Source of the DNA: Diogma glabrata
Taxonomy: Eukaryota > Arthropoda > Insecta > Diptera > Cylindrotomidae
Reading direction: 5' to 3'
DNA length: 64,000 nucleotides
NCBI GenBank assembly: GCA_963693315.1
Contig: OY856186.1
Location: 461,421,558 to 461,485,557 of the forward strand
Part shown: positions 12,993-24,153 of the stretch, in pieces
Layout of the letters: each line of letters starts with the position of its first letter
How positions within the stretch are numbered: the first letter of the stretch is position 1
Position numbers and translations under genes: made by a program
Notes under the pieces: model-generated
What the model was told of the DNA's origin: nothing
The model's input: the letters and a program-made list of their open reading frames with translations, nothing else
Databases searched by the model: none

Positions 12993-13456
12993 TTATTGAC
13001 ACATTTTCGGTACAGTTGTCGTATTCATCATCCTTTCGACACGTCCTTTCGACTTCTTGGGGATATACCCATCATTTTTTCTATTAAGAAATGCTGTTAA
13101 CAGAAAATATATAGACAATAATAACATTGTCACTTCGTAAAAGTAATAAGTGCTAATAAGTAACGCCTGCTTGAATTTTGTCATAACAAGGTCTTTGTCA
13201 ATTTCAACATTGAAAATTCACTCCATTTCATTTCAGAGGATTTCAGAAGAGACGCTCTTTCATAAAAATATGCTAGAAACACAGTTTCGTTCATTTCTTT
13301 AATTTTTTTTCCAATGCACCATTCTTTAAAGTTATTGTATGTCCGCTCATTCTGATTTATCGACTTTTCTGGCAGCAAGGAAGCTCGAGCTGCGTTTGCA
13401 CTAATTTCGATTGCCGAAAAATCTTCAATTTCTTCAGAATTACTCCAACTCGTATA
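12993..13456 (-). pseudogene. Possible tyrosine-recombinase-like (Crypton-type) pseudogene fragment
   Basis: Minus-strand frame containing SNSEEIEDFSAIEI, then ARASLLPEKS, TYNNFKEWC, ETVFLAYFYE and EFSMLKLT. After a disrupted stretch another frame gives FLNRKNDGYIPKKSK. This order (LPEKS, F-x-WC, LAYF, SMLK, then GY-PKKSK) is what I recall from a family of insect proteins with an N-terminal SAM-like DNA-binding domain of tyrosine recombinases. The reading frame breaks at about 13185 and no catalytic domain is visible. The pattern is seen in the sequence; the family identity is recollection and needs a profile search. A host-gene pseudogene is the main alternative. Confidence 0.4.
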
Positions 13457-13879
13457 TACATTTGACGTGAAATTTATTTCATATTTTTTGTGTTTTGTTT
13501 AAAATTTTTCAAGCGCATATTATAAAGGTTTTTTATATTTATTAATTTTAATTTATAATAAACTAATATATGTAATTAATTTTTTGTTCGGTAAGTTACT
13601 TCGAGGGCAAATAACTATTAATTTACATCTCAAACAAAATCCAAGCAATTATTTCAATTTTTTTTTAAATAGACATACATAATAATAAATTTCCTATTCA
13701 AACTTTGATTTTTGTTTTGCATAGAAATACAGATTTGATAATTTTTTGTCTCAGGACAAAAAATGATAATTTTTGGGACAGCTACCATAAAACTAAATGA
13801 CAAATGACATATTTTTTGTAAAATATACCCAAACAAAAAGTGCAATTTTTTGTCCGGTTGGAGAAAAAATAATTTAATT
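13457..13879. other. AT-rich stretch, nothing recognised
   Basis: No motif, repeat or coding signal is visible. Confidence 0.5.
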
Positions 13880-14293
13880 TAAAGGGTATGGGTTCGCTGC
13901 ATCATAGAAGAGTGGTTGGAGCTCTGACACTATTTTACAGGTACTACTACGGTAGATGCTCTAAGGAAATTAGCAACTTAAACTTAGCAACTTACCTCCA
14001 CTCCGCAGATCTTCCCGAACCACAAGACAATCTTTACATTCCCATATGCATACCTTGGAGGTCTCATATGTGAGAACATCTAGCTATAATAACTCCTTTT
14101 TTCACGTTCCGTATATTGGTGGAATCGATTACCGAAAAATGTTTTCCCCGCTTCATACAATCCACAAGCTTTTAAATCCGCAATACATCAATACTATCGC
14201 TCCAGTCCTATCCCAAATCCTTAACTCTCCTTTCCTATCGTTAACACGTGCATAAAGCATTAGAGGTGTATAACCTAAGTGATTAACCCGAAC

Positions 14294-14324
<31 letters not shown>
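13880..14324 (+). pseudogene. LINE ORF2 C-terminal fragment with poly(A) tail
   Basis: A severely 5'-truncated LINE. The translation gives SLHHRRVVGALTLFYRYYYGRCSKEI and, after frame changes, TSSYNNSFF, corresponding to the C-terminal region of Jockey-type ORF2 (compare SLQHRR...FYKYR in LINE-B). It ends in a run of 28 adenines at 14297-14324, marking the insertion's 3' end. It belongs to a family different from LINE-B. Confidence 0.7.
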
Positions 14325-14526
14325 CGATACAAAACAAGAAAAATATAAAATTGATAAATTGTAACCGATAGGAATGTAAAATGCATGAACTATAAGTATC
14401 TTTCCTAATTAGCTTGCATATTGTGGTCTTAGACATTAAAACTTAATTTTCATTACAATAGACTAAACAAATTAAAAATAAATTTAGATGTTGTTTTTAT
14501 AAAGGAAAAACAATATTAAATTTAAA

Positions 14527-15722
14527 AAGTCCAAGCGGCACGTATAACCGCTAGAAATAGGTAGATTTCGAGATCATACAGTTTTGCGTGCCAGTAGAAT
14601 CTGATGTATCAGATTAGTTTAAACAACACAAACTAATTTCAAACAGATATCGAACAAATTTTAAAAAGAAAATTAGTTACATATATATGCAAAACTATAT
14701 CTATCCAATTTTGCAACAAACAAATATCAAATATATCCACAGAACATATGTGTGACAATTTATGACACAAACCTACGCTATATCATATGTCGTCCAATTA
14801 CTGCAAAATATCAAAATAGTTTATTTCTAAGAAAAACAATTAATTTCTTCTATTCAAACCTTTTTATTTTTTTTTTCATTTCATTTTTCATTGACGTTTT
14901 CATAAGATTTTTGGAAATTGTAGTTATGGATTGTTGCAAACTTTTTTGTTGAAGCCAACAAGTCAAAAACCTCTAACTGCAGAGGTTGATATTTATAAGA
15001 AATGGATTAAAATGTTTCCACAGATTCTAAATTTATGAAGTTTTTAAAAATATTAGTATCCAAATGGCCGTTATAACGGATTAAAAAAAGGAATTTTTTT
15101 TCTAGTATAAAGCCTCTAGTTATTTAATCATGTGTCAGATTTTTCTGATTTGCGGACTTGTCCAAGATATTAATAAAACGCACATGTTTACGGAAGGTTT
15201 TTTGATCTGGCTCCACAAATGCGACCGTGAGAGTGCCGGTTGATTCAAACGCATTTTGTGTTAAACAAGCTTTTTTGTTGGACCCGCTCACTCAGAAACC
15301 TCCAACTGCAGAGGTCATTTTTTTGAAAGAAACTGAAAAATTTAAAATTTATGAAGTTTTTAAAAATATTAGAATCTAAACGGCCGTTATAACGAATCTA
15401 AAAAACAGAGTTTTTTTCTAGTATAAAGCCTCTAGTTTCTTAACCATGTGTCGGATTTCGCTGATTTACGAATTTTTCCAAGATATTAATAAAGCGCACA
15501 TTTTTAGAACAGGATTTTTGATCTGGCTTTACAAATGCGACCGTGAGAGTGCCGGTTGTTTAAAAAAAAATTTTTTTTTGCAAACATTTTTGTTGGAGCC
15601 GCTCACTCAGGAACCTCTAACTGCAGAGGTCTATTTTTAATACAAATTGATAAAAAAGATTCCAAAAATTCTAAATTTGTTAAATTTTTTAAAATGTTAG
15701 TATCCAAACGGCCGTTATAACG
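14527..15722 (+). repeat. Interspersed repeat family X, copy A
   Basis: Starts with CCAAGCGGCACGTATAACCG, then CTAGAAATAGGTAGATTTCG, a head that recurs at 21058 (plus) and near 49031 and 49416 (minus). It continues through CAGATTAGTTTAAA and contains GACCGTGAGAGTGCCGG, also found at 22085 and in reverse near 47880. There is no coding sequence. The right side is cut by the poly(A) end of LINE-C at 15723. The class is unknown; a non-autonomous DNA element is likely. Confidence 0.7.
14941..15722 (+). repeat. Tandem repeat inside family X copy A, unit about 320 bases
   Basis: About 2.4 units beginning near 14941, 15270 and 15586. Shared phrases are AACCTC(T/C)AACTGCAGAGGT, CGGCCGTTATAACG, TCTAGTATAAAGCCTCTAGT and ATGCGACCGTGAGAGTGCCG. 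Other family X copies show this segment once. Confidence 0.85.
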
Positions 15723-18700
15723 GTTTTTTTTTTTTTTGATTTTTTATTTATATTATTATTTATTTCAAAAAAAAAAATAATTTGCACACAAGTAAGGCAA
15801 TGCCTTTTTACAATTTTACTTGAAGATCAAGTAAAATTTTCTTTTGCATACAATAAACATTTAATTTAAAGAAAAAAAAATTAATTCAAAAATGGACAGA
15901 TACTTATAGTTATAGTTATTTACTATTTTAATTATTAAGAGTAATTTGTTATAGTTAAAATTATAATTAATGGTTTAGATAAGTCTTCAACTTAAGATTA
16001 AACTTAATTAATTTATGTGCTGTTTTGTTTAAATATATTAGAATAATAAATTGGAATATGATTAATTACAGAAAAAAGAAACAAGTTATTGACGGTTCAC
16101 AAAATGTACTGGAAGATTAAATTTATGTAATGGATGCAAAAAACTCGAAGCCAATTTCTTAAACCCCACAATAGAGTTCTGAAGTCTAATTTCTCTATCT
16201 ATAGAATTCCAGATATTAATACCATTAACAAAGAAAAAAGCTTGTCTGGACTTAGTTTTGCAGTTCACAGGCAAATTTAAATTCATTGTCCGCGATGATT
16301 TGGAAAAATTTAGTTCACTGTACAAATATATGGACTCTTTATATTTAATTAATTTAAACATGAACAAGGGTGTCATGAATTTTATATAGTTACGAAGATC
16401 ACAGTTTAGAATAGTTTTTGTATGAATAGTTATTGGGGCACCACAACGAATATTAAAAATATAACGCGCACATGAATTAAATGCAGTTCATTCCAAGAAC
16501 TTTCAGAACAGCCTGAAAAAATTGGAGCACAATACAAAAAATGAGACACTATCAACGAACGTATAAGCTTGAGTTTAGCATCACAAGGTGTAAAATGTGC
16601 AGAATTCCACAAATTACTAAGCGTTATATAAATTTTTTTAGTTATATGGTTCACATGATCATCCCAATTAAGTGAACTATTTATAATAAGACCCAGGTAT
16701 CTTAAGTTGTGAACCAATTTAATAGGCTAACCATATAATATTAATTGAGTAGAGCTTAAGCGCAATAATGTGGTTTTATTTTGCGTAACAATTAAAGCTT
16801 GAGATTTTTTGGAATTCATTTGTATATGATTTCTAGCTGCCCATTCAGAAATTGTATGGAGTGCTTGATTGATTCTATCGATACACTCACAAAAATTAGT
16901 AAGTGGGGCCGAATCATATATTTGGAGATCATCAGCAAAAATATGATAATGTATGTTAACAAAAGAATTCGTATCATTTATAAATAGTGAGAAGAGAATA
17001 GGACCCAGTACAAAGCCCTGTGGGACACCAGTTGTAATATATGATGGATCAGAAAAATTGTCATTAAAATGAACAGTTTGGATTCTTTGAGTTAAGTACG
17101 ACTGCAAAAGTTTTAAAGCACTCTTAGAAAAGTTAAAGTTGGTTTTCAACTTTTCCAAAAGTAAAGAGTGTTCAACGGAATCAAAGGCTTTAGAAAAATC
17201 AAGTAATACGAAAATCGATACCTTTCCTTCTGACATTGAACGACTTAAGTCATCAACTATTTTAACAAGCGCAGATGTAGTGTTATACTTCTCTCTAAAA
17301 CCCGACTGAAACAAATTCATCATCTGATTTTTATTAACAAAGTTCCAGATTTGATTTTTCATTAATTTTTCTAAAATTTTAGAGAGACACGGTAATATGC
17401 TGATCGGGCGAAAATCATTAACTAATGATGGTTTAGAGATCTTATTTACCGGAACTACATATGCACTTTTCCAAATATTCGGGAACACTGAGCTTGTTAA
17501 AGATGTATTCATAATATGCGTTAGATAGTTTAAAACAACAGGAAGAATCAATTTTATGAACCTAATTGGAATATCATCAGTCCCGATTGCATTAGAGTTA
17601 ATCTCTTTTACCAATCTCGAGATTTCAAGATCAGAAACATTACAGAAGTAAAAAGAGGTTTCTTGGTTTACAGTATTTTCTACATCAAAGTTAGGCAAGG
17701 ACGTGCTGTAATGAGAGGAAAAATGATCCTAAAAATCATTAGGCGATAAGTTTGTTTTAACAGAGGGTTTGCTATTAGATAATCCATACTTCCTGAAATT
17801 ATGCCAAAGAATTTTAGGTGGTAAATCAATATTGAACACCTTTTTAAAATTAAAATTTACCCACTTTTATCATATAATTTACTTTATTTCGATAACTAGT
17901 GAAGCGTTTCCAGTTTTGAGTAGTTTTATCGTTCTTCCAACATGCATGTAAATAATCTCGAATATTTATATGTGTCTGAATATCTGAGTTGAACCATGAT
18001 GCATCATCGAAAGATTTTAGTTTGTATATTTATTTGGAGCAAACTTATTGGGCAGATAGAGAACCAACTCATTGAAATAATAAAGCTTAGCATCAATGTT
18101 TTCCATAGAATAGATTAGCTCCCAATGCAATAAAGTAGCTTCGTGCAGAAGTAAATTCTTATCTATAGCATTAAAATTTCTGCGGTATACAAATTCTTCA
18201 TTATTTGAATAAACTATCTGAAAATCATAAGATCCAAAAATTAAGTCATGCGAGGTAAATAAACCTGGAACAGAGATTTGAGTAAAAAAGCTTAATTTAG
18301 AAATATTATTGGAAATCAGTAGATCAATGCAAGTACAGCTGCTATTGATGAAATTTGTAGGTTCAGTAGAAGCTATGGTAAGGTTAATTGAGTCTAATAA
18401 AGACACGAATAATTTGGTATACGGTTCATTAGATAAAGTATTCAAATTGAAATCACCCAAAATTAAAATATCACTGTACTGACACACAGATTCAGTAAGA
18501 AATTTCTTCATACGATGTATAAATTTGATTTTGGGAGGACTATATATGACACCTACCAGTAATTTGTCATGACAATCATTTTCGATTTCCACAAATAACA
18601 AATCAAAACTAGCAGAAGTTGAATTTTTCTTAACAGTTTTATATTTAATTTGATTTTTAATATATAGAATTACTCCCCCACCCCGTCTTGCATACCTATC

Positions 18701-19000
18701 TTTTCGAACATAATTATATCCAGGGAGTGAAAATAAATGGTCATTGTGCTTTTCTTTAAGCCATGATTCGGAAATAGCTATGAGATCAAGTGGAACATCC
18801 TTGATGATATTTCTAAATTCATCAAAGTGTGGTAATATACTGCCAGGATTAAGATGAGCAAAATTTACACCATTCCCTTTAGACTTAAAACCAGACTTCA
18901 AAACAATATTTTGCATATCAGCAACTGTTACAGACATTTTGTGAACAACCAAACTTAACTTGCTTAAAATAAACTTTTCGATACTAATATATTTACAATT
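15723..19000 (-). mobile_element. LINE-C, L2/CR1/Jockey-like
   Basis: Minus-strand LINE whose 3' poly(A) is seen as the T-run at 15725-15739, immediately against family X copy A. ORF2 spans 16086-18952. About 100-200 bases of upstream sequence follow to roughly 19000-19170, the exact 5' end being unclear. No ORF1 is present, so the copy is 5'-truncated or the family is single-ORF. Confidence 0.8.
16086..18952 (-). pseudogene. LINE-C ORF2: endonuclease-RT, broken
   Basis: The endonuclease is complete in 18017-18952: NFAHLNPGSI, ISESWLKE, RRGGGVILYIKN, ILGDFNLN and SHDLIFG. The linker 17699-18016 is degraded by several stops though still recognisable. The RT occupies 16727-17698: NDFRPISILPCLSKILEK, SGFREKYNTTSA, LLDFSKAFDSVEH, GVPQGFVLGPILFSLFIND, HIFADDLQIY. 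A single in-frame TAG near 16725 separates RT from the thumb region (LVHNLRYLGLIIN), and a frameshift near 16400 precedes the C-terminus (16086-16376). In GVPQGFVLGP the usual Ser is Phe. This copy is older than LINE-A. Confidence 0.85.
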
Positions 19001-19219
19001 AAAAACTTGAAACTATATATTTTATCAATACTATCAATACAATCAGATAAACAATCAAAATTATATTTATTCTTCTTATTCAAGTTTATTATTAATTCAA
19101 TTTTCTTTATTTCTTATCTTAAATTAACTTTATATAACTTCCTCAGCTGATATTTTTCTTTATTTAATTTTAATTTTATCTTTATATATATAATTCTACT
19201 GTACGTGTGTATGACTGTG

Positions 19220-19690
19220 AACTCCTTCTAAACGGCTGGACCGATTTGAATGAAATTTTTTGTGTGCGTTTAGGTGGCGCCCCGAATGGTTTAGATTCAT
19301 AAATCAGCCCGGCAGAGGCGCTGCAGTCGGTATTGTCACTGAACTCCTCCTAAACGGCTGGACCGATTTGAATGAGTTTTTTTGTATGCGTTTGGGTAGC
19401 GCCCTGGATCGTTTAGATTCACAAATCAGCCCGCCAGATGGCGTTGCAGTCGGTATTGTTACCAAACTCTTCCTAAACGGCTTGACCGATTTGAATGATT
19501 TTTTTCGTATGTATTTGGGTGGCACCCTGAATGGTTTAGATTTACAAATCAGCTCTGCAGATGGCGCTGCAGTCGGTATTGTCACTGAACTCCTCCTAAC
19601 CGGCTGGACCGATTTGAATGAATTTTTTGTATGTGTTTGGGTGACGCCCAGGATGGTTTAGATTCACAAATCAACCCGGCAGATGGTGCT
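19220..19690 (+). repeat. Helitron leader tandem repeat, unit about 123 bases, 3.8 copies
   Basis: Units start at AACTCCT near 19220, 19342, 19465 and 19588. Each carries CTAAACGGCTGGACCGATTT, GAATGGTTTAGATTCACAAA, TCAGCCCGGCAGATGGCGCT and GCAGTCGGTATTGTCACTGA. Because 123 is divisible by three, the units stay open in frame on both strands and create repetitive 93- and 133-residue ORFs that I do not regard as genes. Confidence 0.9.
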
Positions 19691-20313
19691 GCTAATTATA
19701 TTAATCATGCGTGGCTTCGTGAACGAGCTATTTTAGCCGCAAGAAATATCGATGTTGACGCTATTAACTTCAAAATACAACAGTCATTACCCGGCAATGT
19801 GATATTGTTCAAATCGATCGACACTGTTACCGATCCTGACGAAGCAGTCAACTATAATATTGAACTTTTTAATTCGCTGGATTTACCAGAAATGCCACCA
19901 CATAACTTGCGATTAAAAATTGGCTCACCTATCATTTTGCTTCGGAATTTAAATCCTATGCAACGGTACAAGATTAGTCATAAAAAACTTTTCGCAATGT
20001 TCTTGAAGCTACAATTTTGAACGGCTAATTTGAAGGTGGAGTTGTTCTTTTGCCACGAATCCAAATGATCCCTTCGGACTCACCCATTCCGTTCAGACGT
20101 CTGCAATTTCCAATTCGCTTGGAGTTTGCCATGACTATTAATAAGTCACAAGGTCAAACAATGTCGATTTGTGGGTTGGATCTAGAAAATCCGGTCTTTT
20201 CACATGGCCAATTATATGTGGCGTGCTCTCGCGTTGGAAAACCATCAAATTTATTCATTTATACTCCTCAGGAATTGACTAAAAATATTGTTCATCAACT
20301 TGCATTAAGATAA
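19690..20313 (+). pseudogene. Helitron Pif1-like helicase, C-terminal remnant
   Basis: First segment (to 20020): WLRERAILAARN, VDAINFKIQQSLPG, SIDTVTDPDEAVNY, LRLKIGSPIILLRNLNP. A short deletion and frameshift near 19970-20050 follow. The second segment (to 20313) has IPFRRLQFPIRLEFAMTINK, SQGQTMSICGLDL, FSHGQLYVACSRVG and ends KNIVHQLALR. These are the last helicase motifs (V and VI) of Helitron RepHel proteins. The Rep domain and helicase motifs I-IV are absent: the tandem leader repeats are joined directly to the C-terminal 200 residues. The protein would unwind DNA during rolling-circle transposition; this remnant cannot. Confidence 0.9.
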
Positions 20314-21057
20314 AATTAAACAAACAATATTGATTATAACGAATTGTTTTTATAAAAATTGATGTTATTTCAAAATAAAGAATTATGAAATTATTATATT
20401 ATTTGTCGTTCATTTCATACTTTGTTTAATATTCTAATCGCTTGAAATATCATGCAGGACAACGTCTGTCGGGATGATGTCTTTGATAAGTTTAAATTCA
20501 ATTCCGACAATAATTACTTATTGTCGGGAATATTACTTTCAACAATTACTTTAAGCTTAATCACTCACAAAACTCCAAAAAATTAATATTCCCTTAATGT
20601 TGTCTATATATGGCAATATATTGACTGTGTGTCAGATGTTAGTTTCGCATTGATTTGCAACAACCAATAATGACTACAATGACTCAGAATGTTGACTAAA
20701 TAGAAATATTTCTCATCCTATGAATTCACCCGTAGTTAGTGTTTGCAATCTTGGTATCCGGGTACCCGGATACCCGGGTATTTAGGAAGATTTTTCGGGT
20801 ATTTAATATCCGGATATTTTGGTCGGGTACCCGAACAACAAAAGGCCCAGTTTTTTCTCAATAAAATTTACAAAATAAAATTCAGCTCATTCTCTTTTTG
20901 CAAATTTGAATTATTCTTTATGCTAGTTGTTGACAAATGATTCTATTCTAACCATACAAATTGCAATATGTCCATAAACATTAAACCAACCACATCCGTA
21001 AACATTAAACTGTCCTCTAGATAATTATTATTGTTTGGATTACGAAAACAACAGAAA

Positions 21058-22187
21058 AATCCCAGCGGCAGGTATATCCGCTAGAAATAGGTAGATTTCG
21101 GGGTCAGACGGTTTTGTGTACAAATAAAATTAGATAAGTCAGATTAGTTTAAATAAAAAATATAAGTAGAAACAGAATAATTCAAAAAAATTATCGAACC
21201 AAATTAAATACATTATCCGAACTAACGCCATCAACACAATTTCGGAACAGTTTTATTTAAGTTGGTTTAAACTACTTTTAATAACATATTAAATCCACCA
21301 AAGATCAAATGAACTACGTCACAACTACAATTATACCATCACACATAATTTATAACATTATCAAACAATTTTATTTCAAAATCATCTTTTGTTGTTGTGT
21401 TTTTTTGTTCTTATTTAATCTTTTTTCAAACAGTTACTTAGTAAAAAAAATAAAAACAAAAGAGATTTTGATAATTTTTCTATGGTATTAAATGGGTTGA
21501 TATTTTTCTTGTAAGGGTTGCATTATAATGCTTATAAAAATGGAACCTTTTGGGTTAGAAAGCTGAAACTTTTTGAGGCTATAGCTGAAAAGTATGTTTA
21601 AAAGCTAAGATGAATTTAAATAACATAAACTGAAACATGATGAAAGCATTGCCTTTTGCGTTTGTTTTTATTTCAACAGCCGTAGGGTCTCAACCGTTAG
21701 ACTTAAACTAATATTTTTGAAAATTTTGGAAAGATTTATATTTTAAGTACGTGAAAAAAAGTTTTCAACTATGAGCTTGGCCATTTCAGCTAGATCAAGG
21801 GCAGCAAAGTTTAGTAAATTTTTAAAACAGCTGATTTTTGAGAAACCTGAAACGCCAAAGTAGTCATCTGGATAAAAATGATAAAAAAAGGTTCAAATAT
21901 TCAATATTTTTAAATTTTATTAAAATATTATTATTCAAACGGAAGTTATAGCGCCCTAGATTATTCGACTTTTTAGGCTCTAGCCGCTTAACCGGTACCC
22001 GGATATGGCCAGTTCACGAACTTGTCCAAGACATTATTTGCCGTAACATACACAGAAAATTATTTTGGTGTAGGTCAAAAAATGCGACCGTGAGAGTGCC
22101 GCTAAATTCCGTTATACCTCATATCGTTATATATATATATATATTATATATATATATATATATTATATATATATATATATTATATAT

Positions 22188-22240
<53 letters not shown>

Positions 22241-22380
22241 TATATATAATTTTTTTTTTTTTTTTTGTTTTTTCCATCTCCGCTTATCACAAATAGTCGT
22301 TTGGCATCAAAATTTTTCCGAAATTCCGAGATGAAGCCCATTGCAATAGGTAGATTTTTTATATGAAATCTACCTAAAAC
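21058..22380 (+). repeat. Interspersed repeat family X, copy B, both ends visible
   Basis: The head CCCAGCGGCAGGTATATCCG at 21061 matches copies A, C and D. The body contains AACAGCTGATTTTTGAGAAACC and GACCGTGAGAGTGCCG, then a (TA)n tract, then a T-run and the tail AGATGAAGCCCATTGCAATAG, ending in a hairpin (TAGGTAGATTT...AAATCTACCTA) at 22346-22376. It sits inside the hAT element. Confidence 0.75.
22128..22250. repeat. Interrupted (TA)n tract inside family X copy B
   Basis: TA dinucleotides broken at near-regular intervals by TATTATA/ATAATAT joints, then a T-run at 22250-22266. Confidence 0.95.
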
Positions 22381-22559
22381 GACGAAGAACACATAACAAA
22401 ATTTATGGAATTTTAGTTCTTATTAAAATTAAGTCATAAAAAATTAAGGATCTTCCTTGGTTATTTGTTTATATTTAGTTTAAAATAGAAACGGTAAATA
22501 TATTATGATAAGTTTTAATTTAAGATTTAAGCTAATAATTAAAATAAGTGTAATCGAAA

Positions 22560-22975
22560 GTTTGGGACCAGTTCAAGAAAATGTCATCAGATAAATCGGT
22601 GCCACGTAGTTGGATGCGCACGAATAATTTCAACTAAATGGGGAAATACGTCAGCAATGAAAAATCAAATCGGATAATGATGCGGCTAATTAGAATATTG
22701 AAAATTTACAACTACAAAAATGTATTGCTGTCTACACAAGATCTACTATAGATAACAGTGGTGCTACAGTTGATAAAGAGCTGAAAATGTTGTATGTAAA
22801 TAAAGGAAACCGAAAAAAATGATAGAAAATTTAAATCAATCGTTATTGACCGTGAAGCCAACATCCACTTTATCGGAGCGGGTTTTTTCTATTGCAGGAA
22901 TTTAAAAAAAAATACGAAATCGGATGAGTACAGCTACCCTAAATGCTTTAATATTATGAAATATTATTTTACAAT
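22560..22975 (+). pseudogene. hAT transposase remnant including C-terminal dimerisation region
   Basis: Conceptual translation near 22845-22960 gives KPTSTLSERVFSIAG, then KIRNRMSTATLNAL across frame changes. This is the hallmark hAT C-terminal (hATC) dimerisation motif, where most transposases read S-x-E-R-x-FS-x-AG and later R-x-x-L/M. Upstream 22560-22800 has only short open pieces (SSDKSVPRSWM) and many stops; the RNase-H-like catalytic core is not recognisable, perhaps displaced by the family X insertion. It belongs to the element bounded by 20737 and 23137. Confidence 0.75.
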
Positions 22976-23702
22976 TAAAACATGATCAATTTTTAGTTTA
23001 CTACTGTGAAGTTTTTTTATTGTTTTTCATCTTTTAATTTTTTTATAACTACCCGGGTTATCCGGGTAATCCGGGTAATTTGGAAAATACTAATCGAGTA
23101 ACCGGGTAATTTGAAATCGGGTAATTTACAATCACTACCCGTAGTACTGCTTTGAAGTTTAATACAAAACTCCAAAATAAAATTTGAATTCTTTTTGAAT
23201 CATTATCTTCTTTTTATAAAAATTAATGTGTGTATGCTTAAAATTTGTAAATGTGTTTGTATTCACCTTCATCGAATGTATTGTTACTATTCTAACTGCC
23301 CTTGCTGACCATTGAATGACATCACGATTACAATTTTTGTGTAACTTTTTTAATAACCTACCAGTAAAGAAAGCGTATATTAAAGGGCATGAACACTGTA
23401 AACATTTTTGAATCTATATTTGTTCCGTATAATGTTCAATACTGAGACACACCTGAAACCTTACACCCCTTAAAACTTAATTGATCGCGTATTTTTATAA
23501 ATCCTTTGTTTTATATATGTAAAATACTAATTTTTATATTTTGCTGATCAACTAGAGTGCTGATCCTTTTACATTCGTATTTAAAAAAAAATAGAAAATC
23601 ATTTCTCATTACTACTCTTTGAAATTATTGCTACTACGCCAACAAAATGTATACACACAAACTTTATTTATAGGCGTAGCAAAGCACGCCGGGTCCCGCT
23701 AG

Positions 23703-24145
23703 TTTTATTATTTAAAATTCAACCTTAAAAAATTTTGAATTTCACTATTATTTATTAAAATTAAGTTATTCTCATTCAACAAAACAAAAAAAAAACGAGG
23801 GAAAATGAAAACTAGTTTAACACAAACAAAATACCACAAATATGAAAATATATATATTAGAAAGAAAAACAATATTACGACTTGCAGATATGTGATGATA
23901 AGCTTCACTGATGTACATGGGTCATATAAGATGCCAGTTCACTTCGTGCGTAGCTGATTGACTGCTTCTTTCAAATCACTAAGGTTGGTGAATAACTGGA
24001 AATTTAAATTTTCATTGAACTTAACAGCAACTGTACCATTAATGATTTTAGACTGATGAATTATTTTATCCTTCCCCAACGAGAATGCAAATTTATTTGT
24101 TATATAACAAGCAATTTATTTGTTATATAACAATTTAAAATTTTA
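23703..24145. other. AT-rich stretch, nothing recognised
   Basis: Between the Helitron end and the hAT MITE. The short minus-strand ORF at 23708-23908 has no motif. Confidence 0.5.
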
Positions 24146-24153
24146 ATCTATAG

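Larger units (their letters stand above)
20737..23137. mobile_element. hAT transposon nested in the Helitron, perfect 8-bp target duplication
   Basis: Flanked by CCCGTAGT at 20729-20736 and 23138-23145, an 8-bp duplication as expected for hAT. Ends read TAGTGTTTGCAA at 20737 and, inverted, TAGTGATTGTAA at 23137. Subterminal regions on both sides are full of ACCCGG/CCGGGTA repeats (20758-20830, 23050-23125), typical of transposase-binding arrays. A degraded transposase lies at 22560-22975 and a family X copy occupies 21058-22380. A related sequence near 46665 shows the site without this insertion. Confidence 0.9.
19179..23702 (+). mobile_element. Helitron, both ends present, interrupted by a hAT element
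   Basis: The 5' end is TCTTTATATATATAATTCTA at 19179, preceded by A, and continues into an arthropod-Helitron-like leader (CTAAACGGCTGGACCGATTT). The 3' end is the hairpin GGCGTAGCAAAGCACGCC (19 nt region 23673-23690; stem GGCGT/ACGCC), then GGGTCCCG and CTAG at 23699-23702, followed by T. Inside are tandem leader repeats, a C-terminal helicase remnant and the nested hAT. Removing the hAT leaves about 2.1 kb, a deleted non-autonomous derivative. A diverged fragment of its 3' half lies at 46430-46720. Confidence 0.85.

Noticed and set aside
19260..19661. Repetitive 133- and 93-residue ORFs on opposite strands
   Set aside because: They arise because the 123-base Helitron leader unit is divisible by three. 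No start context or homologous protein is recognised.
19220..19690. CRISPR-like array
   Set aside because: Units are tandem without unique spacers, in a eukaryotic Helitron leader.
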